Shown: positions 1 to 8,705 of the stretch, piece by piece | How the letters are laid out: each line of letters opens with the position of its first letter | Position numbering within the stretch: the first letter of the stretch is position 1 | Assembly (NCBI RefSeq): GCF_004217615.1 | Contig: NZ_SHLD01000001.1 | Location: 2,604,001 to 2,668,000 of the forward strand | DNA: 64,000 nt | Reading direction: 5' to 3' | From: Micromonospora kangleipakensis | GTDB lineage: Bacteria > Actinomycetota > Actinomycetes > Mycobacteriales > Micromonosporaceae | Notes under the pieces: generated by a model | Databases searched by the model: none | The model's input: the letters and a program-made list of their open reading frames with translations, nothing else | Told to the model about the DNA's origin: nothing | Position numbers and translations under genes: made by a program

Positions 1-1
1 C

Positions 2-220
2 CGGGAGGCGCTGCGGGACGGGTACGTCAGCGGCGGCACCCGCCGCAACCTGGACTGGGTGACCCCGTGGACGGACTTCGGCGCCGCCGACGAGGGGGAG
101 CGGCTGCTGCTGGCCGACGCGCAGACCTCCGGTGGCCTGCTGGTCGCCGGCGAGGTGCCCGGCGGCACGGTGATCGGCGAGCTGCTGCCTCGGGGCGAGC
201 ACCTGATCCGGGTCCGCTGA
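2..220 (+). CDS. selD: Selenide, water dikinase SelD (C-terminal part)
   Basis: This is the last 72 codons of a gene that begins before the window. SelD makes selenophosphate from selenide and ATP, the selenium donor for selenocysteine and selenouridine. The tail carries the family signature LLADAQTSGGLLVA, preceded by a GGTRRNL segment typical of the SelD C-terminal domain. The ATP-binding N-terminal half and the active-site Cys/Sec lie outside and cannot be checked. The next gene is 200 bp away and unrelated. The identification rests on the C-terminal motif alone, which is highly specific. Confidence 0.85.
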   Translation, partial: REALRDGYVSGGTRRNLDWVTPWTDFGAADEGERLLLADAQTSGGLLVAGEVPGGTVIGELLPRGEHLIRVR

Positions 221-421
221 CTGTCATGTCGTTCGCCCGGCCGGGCACCATACCCGATAAACTGTCATCTTCCCGCTACTCGGAGCAACGATGCCCGAGG
301 AATTTTTGCCCGGAATGGTCACAGACCGGTAACTTGCCCCCGGCTGAGGTCATATGCACCCCACCATCGTCAGTAAGGCCCGATCCGGAGGCCGGTGGGA
401 CGAGCACAGCGAGGAGGCGGC
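221..421. other. Intergenic region upstream of the 422 gene
   Basis: This is about 200 bp between selD and the small gene at 422. It is less GC-rich than the flanking genes (for example around 250-310) and probably holds the promoter of the downstream gene. I see no convincing -35/-10 pair and no terminator hairpin. A good ribosome binding site (GAGGAGG, 411-417) precedes the ATG at 422. Confidence 0.4.
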
Positions 422-901
422 ATGACCGAGCTGTGGAACTGGAGAATCGACGGGGCGGCACCCGTGGAGGTGTACCCCGCGCTGGCCGAGGCGCTCGGCC
501 GGGTGGTGATGCCCCTCGCCGTCGCCGACCCGGCCCGGCTGCCCACGTACGCGGTGATCTGCGACGTGTGGGAGGCGCCGGGGGAGTTCGGCACGATGGT
601 CGACTGCTACGGGGTGCCCGAGCGGCTGCCCGAGCTCCCCAGCATCGCGGCGCTGGCCCGGCTGCTGGACCGCAACTGCCTGATGCGTGACGACACCCTC
701 GACGCCGGCCGGCACCTGCTGGTCGCCCCCGACGGCACGATCCGCCCGGTGCACTTCACCGTCACCGAGACGGACGACGGCGAGGTGCTGAGCGAGCAAC
801 GGCTCTGCACCGTGGCCCACCCGGGCTGCCGGGGCTGGTCACAGTGCCACCGCTCCCGGTGGGCCCCAGACTCGGTCGCCCCGGCGCTCGCCGCAGCCTG
901 A
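422..901 (+). CDS. Conserved hypothetical actinobacterial protein
   Basis: The protein has 159 residues and I do not recognise a named family. The ATG at 422 is chosen because GAGGAGG (411-417) sits four bases upstream; an upstream in-frame start at 395 lacks such a site. The protein is soluble, acidic and contains several Cys and Trp residues, with no signal peptide or membrane segment. Codon use is like the housekeeping neighbours. It stands alone between selD and a converging DUF2277 gene. No function can be assigned. Confidence 0.75.
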   Translation: MTELWNWRIDGAAPVEVYPALAEALGRVVMPLAVADPARLPTYAVICDVWEAPGEFGTMVDCYGVPERLPELPSIAALARLLDRNCLMRDDTLDAGRHLLVAPDGTIRPVHFTVTETDDGEVLSEQRLCTVAHPGCRGWSQCHRSRWAPDSVAPALAAA

Positions 902-922
902 GCCCGGGCCGGCCGGCGCGGG

Positions 923-964
923 TCGGCGGGCCGGCCGGGGCGGATCGGCGGGCCGGCCGGGGCG
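923..964. repeat. Two-copy 22-bp tandem repeat
   Basis: The unit TCGGCGGGCCGGCCGGGGCG occurs at 923-942 and again at 945-964, separated by GA. Each copy contains the palindrome GGCCGGCC. The repeat lies in the 77-bp gap between the converging genes at 422-901 and 979-1206 and may form hairpins that act as a two-way terminator. Confidence 0.6.
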
Positions 965-978
965 CGCGTCGGGCGGCG

Positions 979-1206
979 TCAGGCGCGGGCCGTCGGCTGC
1001 TGGCCGCGCACCACCAGCTGGTCGAGCAGCGTCGCGGTCGCGGCGGCCACGGCGTCCACCGCGGCGTCGAAAGCGGCCGCGTTGTGGGCGGCGGGCGTCC
1101 GGAAGCCCGAGATCTTCCGGACGTACTGCAACGCCGCCGCGCGGACGTCCTCCTCGGTGACCACCGGGACGTACGGCTCACGCAGGGTCTTGATGCTCCG
1201 GCACAC
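979..1206 (-). CDS. DUF2277 family protein
   Basis: This is a 75-residue protein of the DUF2277 family, recognised by its start CRSIKTLR and the following [19 protein letters not shown]. Function is unknown in the family. The GTG at 1206 is chosen because GGAGG lies just upstream and because family members begin with M-C-R-S-I-K; the longer reading to 1290 adds an unlike, Arg-rich N-terminus. It is divergent from miaB with 52 bp between the start codons, so the two share a promoter region. Confidence 0.85.
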   Translation of the reverse strand: MCRSIKTLREPYVPVVTEEDVRAAALQYVRKISGFRTPAAHNAAAFDAAVDAVAAATATLLDQLVVRGQQPTARA

Positions 1207-1258
1207 GGCTCCTCCTCGTTCGGTCCGACCAGCTCGGCCCGGATACGCTGTCCGGGTC

Positions 1259-2758
1259 ATGACTACCGCAGCCGTGGGCAGCCCGCGCACCTACCAGGTG
1301 CGAACGTACGGCTGCCAGATGAACGTGCACGACTCCGAGCGCATCTCCGGCCTGCTCGAACAGGCCGGCTACGTGCGCGCCGCCGAGGCCGACGATAACC
1401 CCGACGTGGTGGTGTTCAACACCTGCGCCGTCCGGGAGAACGCCGACAACCGGCTCTACGGCAACCTGGGTCATCTGCGCCCCGTGAAGGACAAGCACCC
1501 CGGGATGCAGATCGCCGTCGGCGGCTGCCTGGCCCAGAAGGACCGCGGCGAGATCGTCCGCAAGGCCCCCTGGGTGGACGTGGTCTTCGGCACGCACAAC
1601 ATCGGCTCGCTGCCGGTGCTGCTGGAGCGGGCCCGGCACAACGCCGCCGCCGAGGTGGAGATCCTCGAATCCCTCGACGTCTTCCCCTCCACGCTGCCGA
1701 CCCGGCGCGAGTCGACGTACGCCGGCTGGGTGTCGATCTCGGTGGGCTGCAACAACACCTGCACGTTCTGCATCGTGCCCTCCCTGCGCGGCAAGGAGAA
1801 GGACCGCCGCCCCGGCGACATCCTCTCCGAGGTGCGCGCCCTGGTCGACGAGGGCGTGCTGGAGGTGACCCTGCTTGGGCAGAACGTCAACTCCTACGGC
1901 GTCGAGTTCGGTGACCGGTACGCCTTCGGGAAGCTGCTGCGCGCCTGCGGCGACATCGAGGGGCTGGAGCGGGTCCGGTTCACCAGCCCGCACCCGAAGG
2001 ACTTCACCGACGACGTGATCGCCGCGATGGCCGAGACGCCGAACGTCTGCCACTCGCTGCACATGCCGCTGCAGTCCGGCTCCGACGACGTGCTGCGCGC
2101 GATGCGCCGGTCGTACCGGTCGGAGAAGTACCTGGGCATCATCGAGAAGGTCCGGGCCGCGATGCCGGACGCGGCGATCACCACCGACATCATCGTCGGC
2201 TTCCCCGGCGAGACCGACGCCGACTTCGAGCGGACCCTCGACGTGGTCCGGGCGGCCCGCTTCTCCTCGGCCTTCACCTTCCAGTACTCCAAGCGCCCCG
2301 GCACCCCCGCCGCGACGATGGACGGCCAGCTCCCCAAGCAGGTCGTGCAGGAACGCTACGAGCGGTTGATCGCCACGGTGGAGGAGATCACCTGGGCGGA
2401 GAACCGGAAGCTGGTGGGGGAGACCGTCGAGGTGCTGGTCGCCGTCGGCGAGGGGCGCAAGGACGAGCGCACCGGCCGGATGTCCGGCCGCGCCCGCGAC
2501 GGCCGGCTGGTGCACTTCGACGCGGGCTCCCTCGCGGGGCAGATCCGGCCGGGCGACATCGTGCACACCACCGTCACGTACGCCGCCCCGCACCACCTCA
2601 ACGCCGACGGCGAGCCGCTGTCGCACCGGCGCACCCGGGCCGGCGACGCCGCCGAGGCCGGCCGCTCCCCGCGTACCCCCGGAGTGCTGCTCGGCCTGCC
2701 CACGATCGGCGCGCCGGCCGCGGCACCCGCGCCGACCACCGGCTGCGCCGCGCACTGA
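1259..2758 (+). CDS. miaB: tRNA-2-methylthio-N6-dimethylallyladenosine synthase MiaB
   Basis: MiaB is a radical-SAM, two-cluster enzyme that adds a methylthio group to i6A37 in tRNAs reading UNN codons. The protein has 499 residues. The N-terminal MTTase domain shows the three auxiliary-cluster cysteines C19, C56 and C90. The radical-SAM motif CNNTCTFC gives C164, C168 and C171. A TRAM-like domain follows, and the last 50 or so residues are a Pro/Ala-rich tail. The ATG at 1259 puts the first cysteine where expected; the reading to 1082 runs antisense to the DUF2277 gene. A TACGCT -10-like hexamer (1244-1249) lies 9 bp upstream, so the leader would be very short. Its substrate is made by MiaA, encoded at 5097. 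Confidence 0.96.
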   Translation: MTTAAVGSPRTYQVRTYGCQMNVHDSERISGLLEQAGYVRAAEADDNPDVVVFNTCAVRENADNRLYGNLGHLRPVKDKHPGMQIAVGGCLAQKDRGEIVRKAPWVDVVFGTHNIGSLPVLLERARHNAAAEVEILESLDVFPSTLPTRRESTYAGWVSISVGCNNTCTFCIVPSLRGKEKDRRPGDILSEVRALVDEGVLEVTLLGQNVNSYGVEFGDRYAFGKLLRACGDIEGLERVRFTSPHPKDFTDDVIAAMAETPNVCHSLHMPLQSGSDDVLRAMRRSYRSEKYLGIIEKVRAAMPDAAITTDIIVGFPGETDADFERTLDVVRAARFSSAFTFQYSKRPGTPAATMDGQLPKQVVQERYERLIATVEEITWAENRKLVGETVEVLVAVGEGRKDERTGRMSGRARDGRLVHFDAGSLAGQIRPGDIVHTTVTYAAPHHLNADGEPLSHRRTRAGDAAEAGRSPRTPGVLLGLPTIGAPAAAPAPTTGCAAH

Positions 2759-2770
2759 CCGACCGTCGAC

Positions 2771-2800
2771 GGCCGGGACCGCCCCGTGGCGGCCCCGGCC
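2771..2800 (+). terminator. Hairpin terminator after miaB
   Basis: Arms 2771-2783 and 2788-2800 pair over 13 positions with one mismatch around a CCGT loop, 13 bp after the miaB stop. There is no T-run, as is usual in high-GC actinobacteria. Confidence 0.65.
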
Positions 2801-2924
2801 GTCGTGCCCTCCGGGCCCGACGTGGGCGGGCCCGGACCGGCGCGGTCAGCAGGCGGTGCCGTTGAGCTTCACCGGGAGGTCCGCGTCAGCTCCCCGGCCG
2901 GACCGGCCGGGCCCGGACGTGCGG

Positions 2925-2955
2925 GAGCCCCGGTCCCGAGGTGGGACCGGGGCTC
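2925..2955 (-). terminator. Hairpin terminator after the DUF349 gene
   Basis: GAGCCCCGGTCCC (2925-2937) pairs perfectly with 2943-2955 around a five-base loop. It lies about 15 bp past the stop of the minus-strand DUF349 gene and can also stop transcription coming from miaB. Confidence 0.8.
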
Positions 2956-2970
2956 TCGGAGTGGCTCAGC

Positions 2971-4179
2971 TCAGCCGGCCTGCTCGGCCAGCTGGAGGAA
3001 CTGCCGCTTTGAGGCGAGCGCCTGCTCGGCCTCCTTGATCCGGCGCGCGTCACCGGCGGCCTGGGCCCGGGACAGCCGATCCTCGGCCTCGGCGACCTGC
3101 GCCCGCATCTGCGCGAGCAGCGGGTTGTCCTCCTTGGTGGTACGGCGCCACGCCGAGTCCATGACCTCGCGGACCTTGTCGTCGATCGCGCGCAGCCGGC
3201 GCTCCAGCCCGGCGGCGGCCTCCCGCGGCACCCGGCCGGCCTCGTGCCACTGCGCCTGGATCTCCCGCAGCTTCGCCTGGGCGCCCTTCGGGTCGGCGTC
3301 CACGTTGAGGGCCTCGGCCTCCGTGAGCAGGGCCTGCTTGCGCTCCAGGTTGGCGCGCTGCTCGTTGTCCCGCGCCGAGAAGACCTCGCTGCGCCGGCTG
3401 AAGAACTCGTCCTGCGCCGCCCGGAACCGTTCCCAGAGCTTCTGCTCGGCCTCCTTGGACGCCCGCGGCGCGGCCTTCCACTGGGTCATCAGGTCCTTGA
3501 GCTGGTTGGCGGTGACCGCCCAGTCCGTGGACTCCTTCAGCTTCTCCGCCTCGGCGACCAGCTCCTCCTTGACCGTCTGCGCCTGCTTGCGCTGCTGGTC
3601 GAGGGAGGCGAAGTGGGCGCCCCGACGGCGGGTGAAGCCGTCCCGGGCGGCGGCGAACCGCTTCCACAGCTCACCGTCGGTCTTCTTGTCGACGCCGCGG
3701 ATGGTCTTCCACTCGTCGAGGATCTCCTTGAGCCGGTCCCCGGCGGTCTTCCAGCCGGTCGACTCGGCGGCCAGCTTCTCGGCCTCCTCGACCAGGGCGG
3801 TCTTGCGCGCGAGGGCCGCGCCCCGAGCGGCGTCCCGGGCGGCCTTCGCCTCGCCGGCCTTCGCCTCGGCCACCTCGGCGAGCTTGTCGAGCCGGGCGGC
3901 CAGCGCGTCGATGTCACCGACCACGTGCGCCTCGGCCAGTGAGGCGCGGATCCGCCGGATCGTCGTCAGCGACCCGCCGGCGTCCGCGGCGCCGGAGTTG
4001 AGCCGGGCCTCGGTCAGGTCCACCTCGGTCACCAGGTCGGCGAAGCGTCGGGCGAAGTGGGCCAGCCCCTCCTCCGGGGCCCCCGCCTGCCAGGATCCGA
4101 CCACCCGCTCGCCCTCGGCGGTCTTGACGTACACGGTGCCGTCCGCGTCCACCCGTCCGAAGGCAGTCCAGTCGCTCAT
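2971..4179 (-). CDS. DUF349 domain-containing coiled-coil protein
   Basis: The protein has 402 residues and several consecutive DUF349 repeats, each a charged helix with W-K and L-W/ERF patterns (for example LKEILDEWKTIRGV and KLWERFRAAQDEFFSRR). The whole molecule is predicted helical and coiled-coil, rich in Ala, Glu, Lys and Arg, with no signal or membrane segment. It resembles M. tuberculosis Rv2731 in content and in being near miaB. Its molecular function is not established. The ATG at 4179 gives the start MSDWTAFGRVDADGTVYV with GAGG upstream; the reading to 4266 adds a basic stretch unlike the family. It is divergent from the gene at 4384. Confidence 0.88.
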   Translation of the reverse strand: MSDWTAFGRVDADGTVYVKTAEGERVVGSWQAGAPEEGLAHFARRFADLVTEVDLTEARLNSGAADAGGSLTTIRRIRASLAEAHVVGDIDALAARLDKLAEVAEAKAGEAKAARDAARGAALARKTALVEEAEKLAAESTGWKTAGDRLKEILDEWKTIRGVDKKTDGELWKRFAAARDGFTRRRGAHFASLDQQRKQAQTVKEELVAEAEKLKESTDWAVTANQLKDLMTQWKAAPRASKEAEQKLWERFRAAQDEFFSRRSEVFSARDNEQRANLERKQALLTEAEALNVDADPKGAQAKLREIQAQWHEAGRVPREAAAGLERRLRAIDDKVREVMDSAWRRTTKEDNPLLAQMRAQVAEAEDRLSRAQAAGDARRIKEAEQALASKRQFLQLAEQAG

Positions 4180-4371
4180 GTGCCCATCCTCGTTCTCCCG
4201 GCGTCGACGGGAGAGGCCCCCGCGATCGCCGCCACGGCGCAGCAAAGTTACTCCGGGCATTGTCACAGGTCCGACCCCGTCCGCGTCGAGCGCCTGTCGT
4301 CGACCGTGACCATACGGTGTCCTACCGCTCTAATGACCGGATCGGCGCGGGGACGCACCGGGGGATCCCGC

Positions 4372-4377
4372 TACGGT
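4372..4377 (+). promoter_or_regulatory. -10 box for a likely leaderless transcript (TACGGT)
   Basis: TACGGT ends exactly six bases before the GTG at 4384, so transcription would start at or beside the start codon. No ribosome binding site is present, which fits a leaderless mRNA. Confidence 0.5.
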
Positions 4378-4383
4378 GAGGGC

Positions 4384-5100
4384 GTGCCTCTGGTCGTCGC
4401 CGCCGTCTGCCCCCACCCGCCGCTGATCGTGCCCGAGCTGGCCGGCGCCGCCGCGCCCGAGCTGGACGACCTCCGCGCCGCCGCCGCCGGGGCCGTCACC
4501 CGGCTCCTCGCCGCCGGACCGGACTGCGTGGTCGTGCTGGGCTCCGGCCCGACGACGGGCTGGATCATCCCGCCCGCCGCCGGCTCGCTGCGCCCCTGGG
4601 GTCTCGACCTGACCGTCCCGCTCGGGCCGGCGCTGCCCGACGGCGAGGCGGTGCTGCCGCTGAGCCTCACCATCGGGGCGTGGCTGCTCCACCAGCACCG
4701 GGTCGGTGTGCGCGTGGTCGGCGCACAGGTCGGCCCGGAGGCGGCCGTCGGGGAGCTGGGCGGCTTCGCCGGCCAGGTGCACGAGTACCGCCCCCGGGTG
4801 GCGCTGCTGGTGATGGGGGACGGGTCGGCGTGCCGGGGGCGGCAGGCGCCCGGCTACGACGACCCGCGCGCCGAGGCGTACGACGAGGGGGTGGCCAAGG
4901 CCCTGGCCGACGCGGACCCCGACGCTCTGCTCGGCCTGGACCCGGCGCTGTCGGCGGAGCTGAAGGTCGCCGGGTGGGCGCCCTGGCAGGTGCTGGCCGG
5001 TGCGGTCCGCGCGGTGGGCGGCGACTGGCGCGGCGAGCTGAGCTACGCCGCGGCGCCCTACGGCGTCTCCTACTTCGTGGCGAACTGGGCACCGGCGTGA
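4384..5100 (+). CDS. Class III extradiol dioxygenase-like protein
   Basis: The 238-residue protein resembles the LigB/Memo-type class III extradiol dioxygenase superfamily. It opens with VVAAVCPHPPLIVPEL, where the His of CPHPPL matches the first metal-ligand His of the fold. The other ligands are not obvious, so catalysis is unproven. The same gene sits beside miaA and dapF in mycobacteria (Rv2728c). The GTG at 4384 is chosen because a -10 box lies six bases upstream and the start aligns with the conserved first strand. Its stop overlaps the miaA start (GTGA), so the two are probably translated together, yet no tRNA-modification role is known for it. Confidence 0.8.
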   Translation: MPLVVAAVCPHPPLIVPELAGAAAPELDDLRAAAAGAVTRLLAAGPDCVVVLGSGPTTGWIIPPAAGSLRPWGLDLTVPLGPALPDGEAVLPLSLTIGAWLLHQHRVGVRVVGAQVGPEAAVGELGGFAGQVHEYRPRVALLVMGDGSACRGRQAPGYDDPRAEAYDEGVAKALADADPDALLGLDPALSAELKVAGWAPWQVLAGAVRAVGGDWRGELSYAAAPYGVSYFVANWAPA

Positions 5101-6008
5101 GGGGCACGGTCGTGGCCGTGGTCGGGCCGACCGCGGCCGGCAAGTCGGCGCTGAGCATCGCCCTGGCGCACGCGCTCGACGGCGAGGTGGTCAACGCCGA
5201 CTCGATGCAGCTCTACCGGGGCATGGACATCGGCACCGCGAAGCTGACCCCGGCCGAGCGGGAGGGCGTGCCGCACCACCTGCTGGACATCTGGGCGGTG
5301 ACCGAACCGGCCAGCGTCGCCGAGTACCAGCGGCTGGCCCGCACGGCGGTCGACGACATCCTCGCCCGGGGGAAGGTGCCGCTGCTGGTCGGCGGGTCGG
5401 GGCTGTACGTGCGGGCGGTGCTGGAGCAGTTCGAGTTCCCCGGCACCGACCCGGCGGTGCGGGCCCGGCTGGAGGCGGAGCTGGCGGCGGTCGGCCCGGC
5501 CCCGCTGTACGCCCGGCTGACCGAGGCCGACCCGGCCGCGGCGGCCGGCATCCTCCCCGGCAACGGCCGGCGGATCGTCCGCGCCCTGGAGGTGATCGAG
5601 CTGACCGGCGCCCCGTTCACCGCCTCGCTGCCCGAGCCGACGCCGTACTACCCCTCCGTGCAGCTCGGCGTCGACCTGGACACCGCCCTGCTGGACGAGC
5701 GGATCGCGCTGCGGGTGGACCGGATGTGGGCCGACGGCCTGGTGGCCGAGACCCAGACGCTGGTCGGGCAGGGCCTGCCCGAGGGGCGTACGGCCAGCCG
5801 GGCGCTCGGCTACCAGCAGGTGCTGCGGTTCCTCGCCGGGGAGCTGACCGAGGTCGAGGCGCACGACGAGACCATCCGGGCCACCCGCCGCTTCGTCCGG
5901 CGGCAGCGGTCCTGGTTCCGGCGCGACCCGCGCATCCACTGGCTGGACTCGGCGTCACCGGCGTTTGTCGAGACTGCGCTGCGGCTGGTCGCCGACCATC
6001 GGGGATGA
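5097..6008 (+). CDS. miaA: tRNA dimethylallyltransferase MiaA
   Basis: MiaA transfers the dimethylallyl group of DMAPP to N6 of A37 in tRNA, making the substrate that MiaB methylthiolates. The 303-residue protein has the P-loop GPTAAGKS at residues 10-17, the conserved VVNADSMQLYRGMDIGTAK segment, VGGSGLYVRAV and a basic C-terminal region (RRFVRRQRSWFRRDPRIHW). The GTG at 5097 overlaps the upstream stop by 4 bp and places the P-loop at the usual distance. dapF starts only 7 bp downstream, so 4384-6861 reads as one operon. DMAPP comes from the pathway begun by Dxs (60843). Confidence 0.97.
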   Translation: MRGTVVAVVGPTAAGKSALSIALAHALDGEVVNADSMQLYRGMDIGTAKLTPAEREGVPHHLLDIWAVTEPASVAEYQRLARTAVDDILARGKVPLLVGGSGLYVRAVLEQFEFPGTDPAVRARLEAELAAVGPAPLYARLTEADPAAAAGILPGNGRRIVRALEVIELTGAPFTASLPEPTPYYPSVQLGVDLDTALLDERIALRVDRMWADGLVAETQTLVGQGLPEGRTASRALGYQQVLRFLAGELTEVEAHDETIRATRRFVRRQRSWFRRDPRIHWLDSASPAFVETALRLVADHRG

Positions 6009-6015
6009 TGGGGGC

Positions 6016-6861
6016 GTGGAGTTCACCAAGGGCCACGGCACCGGCAACGACTTCGTGATCCTGCCCGACCCGGATGGCGCGCTCGACCTCAGCCCGGGGC
6101 TGGTCGCGGCGATCTGCGACCGGCGGCGCGGGGTCGGCGCGGACGGCGTGCTGCGCGTCGTACGGGCCGCCAAGCACCCGGAGGGCGCCGCCCTGGCGGG
6201 CGACGCCGAGTGGTTCATGGACTACTGGAACTCCGACGGCTCGTTCGCCGAGATGTGCGGCAACGGGGCCCGGGTCTTCGTCCGGTACCTGCTGGAGACC
6301 GGCCTGGCCACGCCGTCCGGCGCGGCGCTGCCGGTGGCCACCCGGGCCGGCGTCGTGCGCGCGCGGGTCGAGGGCGAGGCCATCGCCGTGGAGATGCGCC
6401 GCCCCCTGCTGTACGCCACCGCCACCGCCACCCTGGGCGGGCTGACCCTGCCCGGCGCCGCGGTGGACGTCGGCAACCCGCACCTGGTCTGCGCCCTGCC
6501 GGCGGGGCTGGACCTGGCGGGTCTCGACCTGACCCGCGCGCCGGACGTCGACCCGGCCGTCTTCCCGGCCGGGGTGAACGTCGAGTTCACCGTCCCGGGG
6601 GAGCCGGTGGGCGGCACCGCCGGGCACGTGCTGATGCGGGTCTACGAGCGCGGCTCGACGGAGACGCTCTCCTGCGGCACGGGCGCCTGCGCGGTGGCGG
6701 CGGTGGCTCTGCGGGACACCGGCCTGGAGACCGGCACGGTCGCGGTCGACGTGCCCGGCGGACGCCTCACCGTCACGGTGACCGAGGACTCCTGCTGGCT
6801 GTCGGGCCCGGCGGTCCTGGTCGCCACCGGCGAGCTCATCCCGGGCGCCCTGCTCGGCTGA
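6016..6861 (+). CDS. dapF: Diaminopimelate epimerase DapF
   Basis: DapF interconverts LL- and meso-diaminopimelate, the last step before lysine and the source of the peptidoglycan cross-linking residue. The protein has 281 residues. The two catalytic cysteines are visible: C81 in MCGNGAR and C220 in SCGTGACA. The N-terminal GHGTGNDF loop is also conserved. The GTG at 6016 is the start that gives the canonical EFTKGHGTGNDF opening; nearby ATGs at 6005 and 6008 are out of frame. It is the last gene of the miaA operon, followed by a large inverted repeat. Confidence 0.97.
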   Translation: MEFTKGHGTGNDFVILPDPDGALDLSPGLVAAICDRRRGVGADGVLRVVRAAKHPEGAALAGDAEWFMDYWNSDGSFAEMCGNGARVFVRYLLETGLATPSGAALPVATRAGVVRARVEGEAIAVEMRRPLLYATATATLGGLTLPGAAVDVGNPHLVCALPAGLDLAGLDLTRAPDVDPAVFPAGVNVEFTVPGEPVGGTAGHVLMRVYERGSTETLSCGTGACAVAAVALRDTGLETGTVAVDVPGGRLTVTVTEDSCWLSGPAVLVATGELIPGALLG

Positions 6862-6985
6862 GGCCGCCCGCCCGGTCCGCCTCCACCGCCCACACCCGGG
6901 GACGTGCGGGCCCACCACCCGCGGTCGGTCATCCGCCGGCGGTCGCTCGGGGCACCGGCGGAAGCGGAGGCGCCGGCGGTGCGGG

Positions 6986-7031
6986 TTCGGGTGCGTTTCT
7001 CGTCGCCCTGGCGACAAAAAACGCACCCGAA
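6986..7031. terminator. Two-tier inverted repeat, bidirectional terminator
   Basis: Outer arms TTCGGGTGCGTTT (6986-6998) and AAACGCACCCGAA (7019-7031) pair perfectly over 13 bp. Inside them GTCGCC (7002-7007) pairs with GGCGAC (7010-7015). The element lies between converging dapF and malic enzyme genes. The T-run on one strand and the A-run on the other suit termination from both sides. Confidence 0.8.
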
Positions 7032-7038
7032 GGTGGGG

Positions 7039-8511
7039 TCAGGGGGTGGCGCTGGCGTTGGCGGCGATCTCCGGGAGGTCGGCCGGGCCCGGGTCGGCGG
7101 CCGGGGGCGGGGTGGTCGCCGGGTGCTGGGCGGCGGCGCGGACCGCGGCGGCGACCGCCGGGGCCACCCGCGAGTCGAAGACGCTCGGCACGATCACCGT
7201 CGGGTTGATCTTTTCCTCGCCGACCACGTCCGCGATGGCCCGGGCCGCCGCGATCGCCATCTCCTCGGTGAACTCCTCGGCGTGCGCGTCCAGCATGCCG
7301 CGGAAGACGCCCGGGAAGGCGAGCACGTTGTTGATCTGGTTCGGCTGGTCGGAGCGGCCGGTGGCGACCACCGCGGCGTGCTTGCGCGCCTCCCGCGGGT
7401 CGACCTCCGGGTCCGGGTTGGCCAGCGCGAAGACGATCGCGTCCTTGGCCATCGTGGCGATGTCGTCGCCGGTGAGCAGGTTCGGCGCGCTGACCCCGAT
7501 GAAGACGTCCGCGCCCCGGATTGCCCCCGGCAGGTCGCCGGAGTAGCTCTCCTTGTTGGTGTGCTCCGCCAGCCACTGCCAGGCCGGGTTGAGGTCGGGC
7601 AGGCCGCGGTGCAGGGCGCCCTGCCGGTCGTAGGCGATGATGTCGCCCACGCCCTGGCGCAGCAGCAGCTTGATGATCGCGGTGCCGGCCGCGCCGGCCC
7701 CGGAGACCACGACCCGGACGTCCGCGAGCTGCTTGCCCACGACGCGCAGCGCGTTGGTCAGCGCGGCCAGCACGCAGATCGCGGTGCCGTGCTGGTCGTC
7801 GTGGAAGACCGGGATGTCCAGCGCCTCGCGCAGCCGGGCCTCGATCTCGAAGCAGCGCGGCGCGGCGATGTCCTCCAGGTTGATCCCGCCGTACGCAGGT
7901 GCGATCGCCTTGACGATCGCCACGATCTCGTCGGTGTCCTGGGTGTCCAGCACCACCGGCCAGGCGTCCACCCCGCCGAAGCGCTTGAACAGCGCCGCCT
8001 TGCCCTCCATCACCGGCAGCGACGCGGCCGGCCCGAGGTTGCCCAGGCCGAGCACGGCCGAGCCGTCACTGACCACGGCGACCGTGTTGCGCTTGATGGT
8101 CAGCCGGCGGGCGTCGGCCGGGTTCTCGGCGATCGCCATGCAGACCCGGGCCACGCCCGGGGTGTACGCGCGGGACAGGTCGTCGCGGGTGCGCAGCGAG
8201 ACCTTGGAGTTGACCTCGATCTTGCCGCCCAGGTGCAGCAGGAACGTCCGGTCGGAGACCTTGCGGACGTCCACCCCGTCGAGCGCGGTCAGCGCGTCGA
8301 CCACCTGGTCGGCGTGGCTGGCGTCGGCGGTGTCGCAGGTGAGGTCGACGATCACGCTGGTCGGATCGGAGTCGACCACGTCGAGCGCGGTGACGATCGC
8401 GCCGGCCTCGCCCACCGCGGTGGTCAGTCGGCCGATCGAGGAGGCGTCCGCGGTCACCGCGATCCGGATAGTGATCGAGAATCCCGCACTCGGAAGTCGG
8501 GTGATGGCCAC
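7039..8511 (-). CDS. NAD-dependent malic enzyme with N-terminal ACT domain
   Basis: The enzyme oxidatively decarboxylates malate to pyruvate, feeding anaplerosis and gluconeogenesis. The protein has 490 residues. Residues 10-90 look like an ACT-type regulatory domain (FSITIRIAVTADASSIGRL). The malic domain follows, with SRAYTPGVARVC, GLGNLGPAASLPVMEGKA and FHDDQHGTAICVLAAL. The C-terminal NAD-binding half has VVVSGAGAAGTAIIKLLL. The start is a GTG at 8511 with GGAGGG 7 bases upstream. The ACT fusion suggests control by an amino acid or similar small ligand. It is not part of the neighbouring mycobacterial-type gene order and appears to be a lineage-specific insertion between dapF and hflX. 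Confidence 0.93.
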   Translation of the reverse strand: MAITRLPSAGFSITIRIAVTADASSIGRLTTAVGEAGAIVTALDVVDSDPTSVIVDLTCDTADASHADQVVDALTALDGVDVRKVSDRTFLLHLGGKIEVNSKVSLRTRDDLSRAYTPGVARVCMAIAENPADARRLTIKRNTVAVVSDGSAVLGLGNLGPAASLPVMEGKAALFKRFGGVDAWPVVLDTQDTDEIVAIVKAIAPAYGGINLEDIAAPRCFEIEARLREALDIPVFHDDQHGTAICVLAALTNALRVVGKQLADVRVVVSGAGAAGTAIIKLLLRQGVGDIIAYDRQGALHRGLPDLNPAWQWLAEHTNKESYSGDLPGAIRGADVFIGVSAPNLLTGDDIATMAKDAIVFALANPDPEVDPREARKHAAVVATGRSDQPNQINNVLAFPGVFRGMLDAHAEEFTEEMAIAAARAIADVVGEEKINPTVIVPSVFDSRVAPAVAAAVRAAAQHPATTPPPAADPGPADLPEIAANASATP

Positions 8512-8633
8512 GGAAAATCCCTCCGTCAGCTGAGCGGCTCGCTCCGCCTTTCTACCCGCTCACCCAGGTCGCCCGGCATCCGGCCCCGCCTTTGGGGACA
8601 TGCGCCACGGGCATATAGCAGGTGCGTCGCGCG

Positions 8634-8662
8634 TTGACACATGTCAGGATGATCGGTACACG
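8634..8662 (+). promoter_or_regulatory. Candidate hflX promoter (TTGACA-17-TACACG)
   Basis: TTGACA (8634-8639) and TACACG (8657-8662) are 17 bp apart, a good primary-sigma promoter. A transcript starting near 8669 excludes the upstream ATGs at 8622 and 8649-8652 and supports the TTG start at 8706. Confidence 0.55.
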
Positions 8663-8705
8663 CGCGAAACCACTCGGTAGCGGACAGAACGGACAGGAGA
8701 TCAGT

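Noticed and set aside
2838..2880. Minus-strand peptide end VKLNGTAC like the end of carbohydrate-binding modules
   Set aside because: Only a few codons long with no supporting frame upstream; probably chance.
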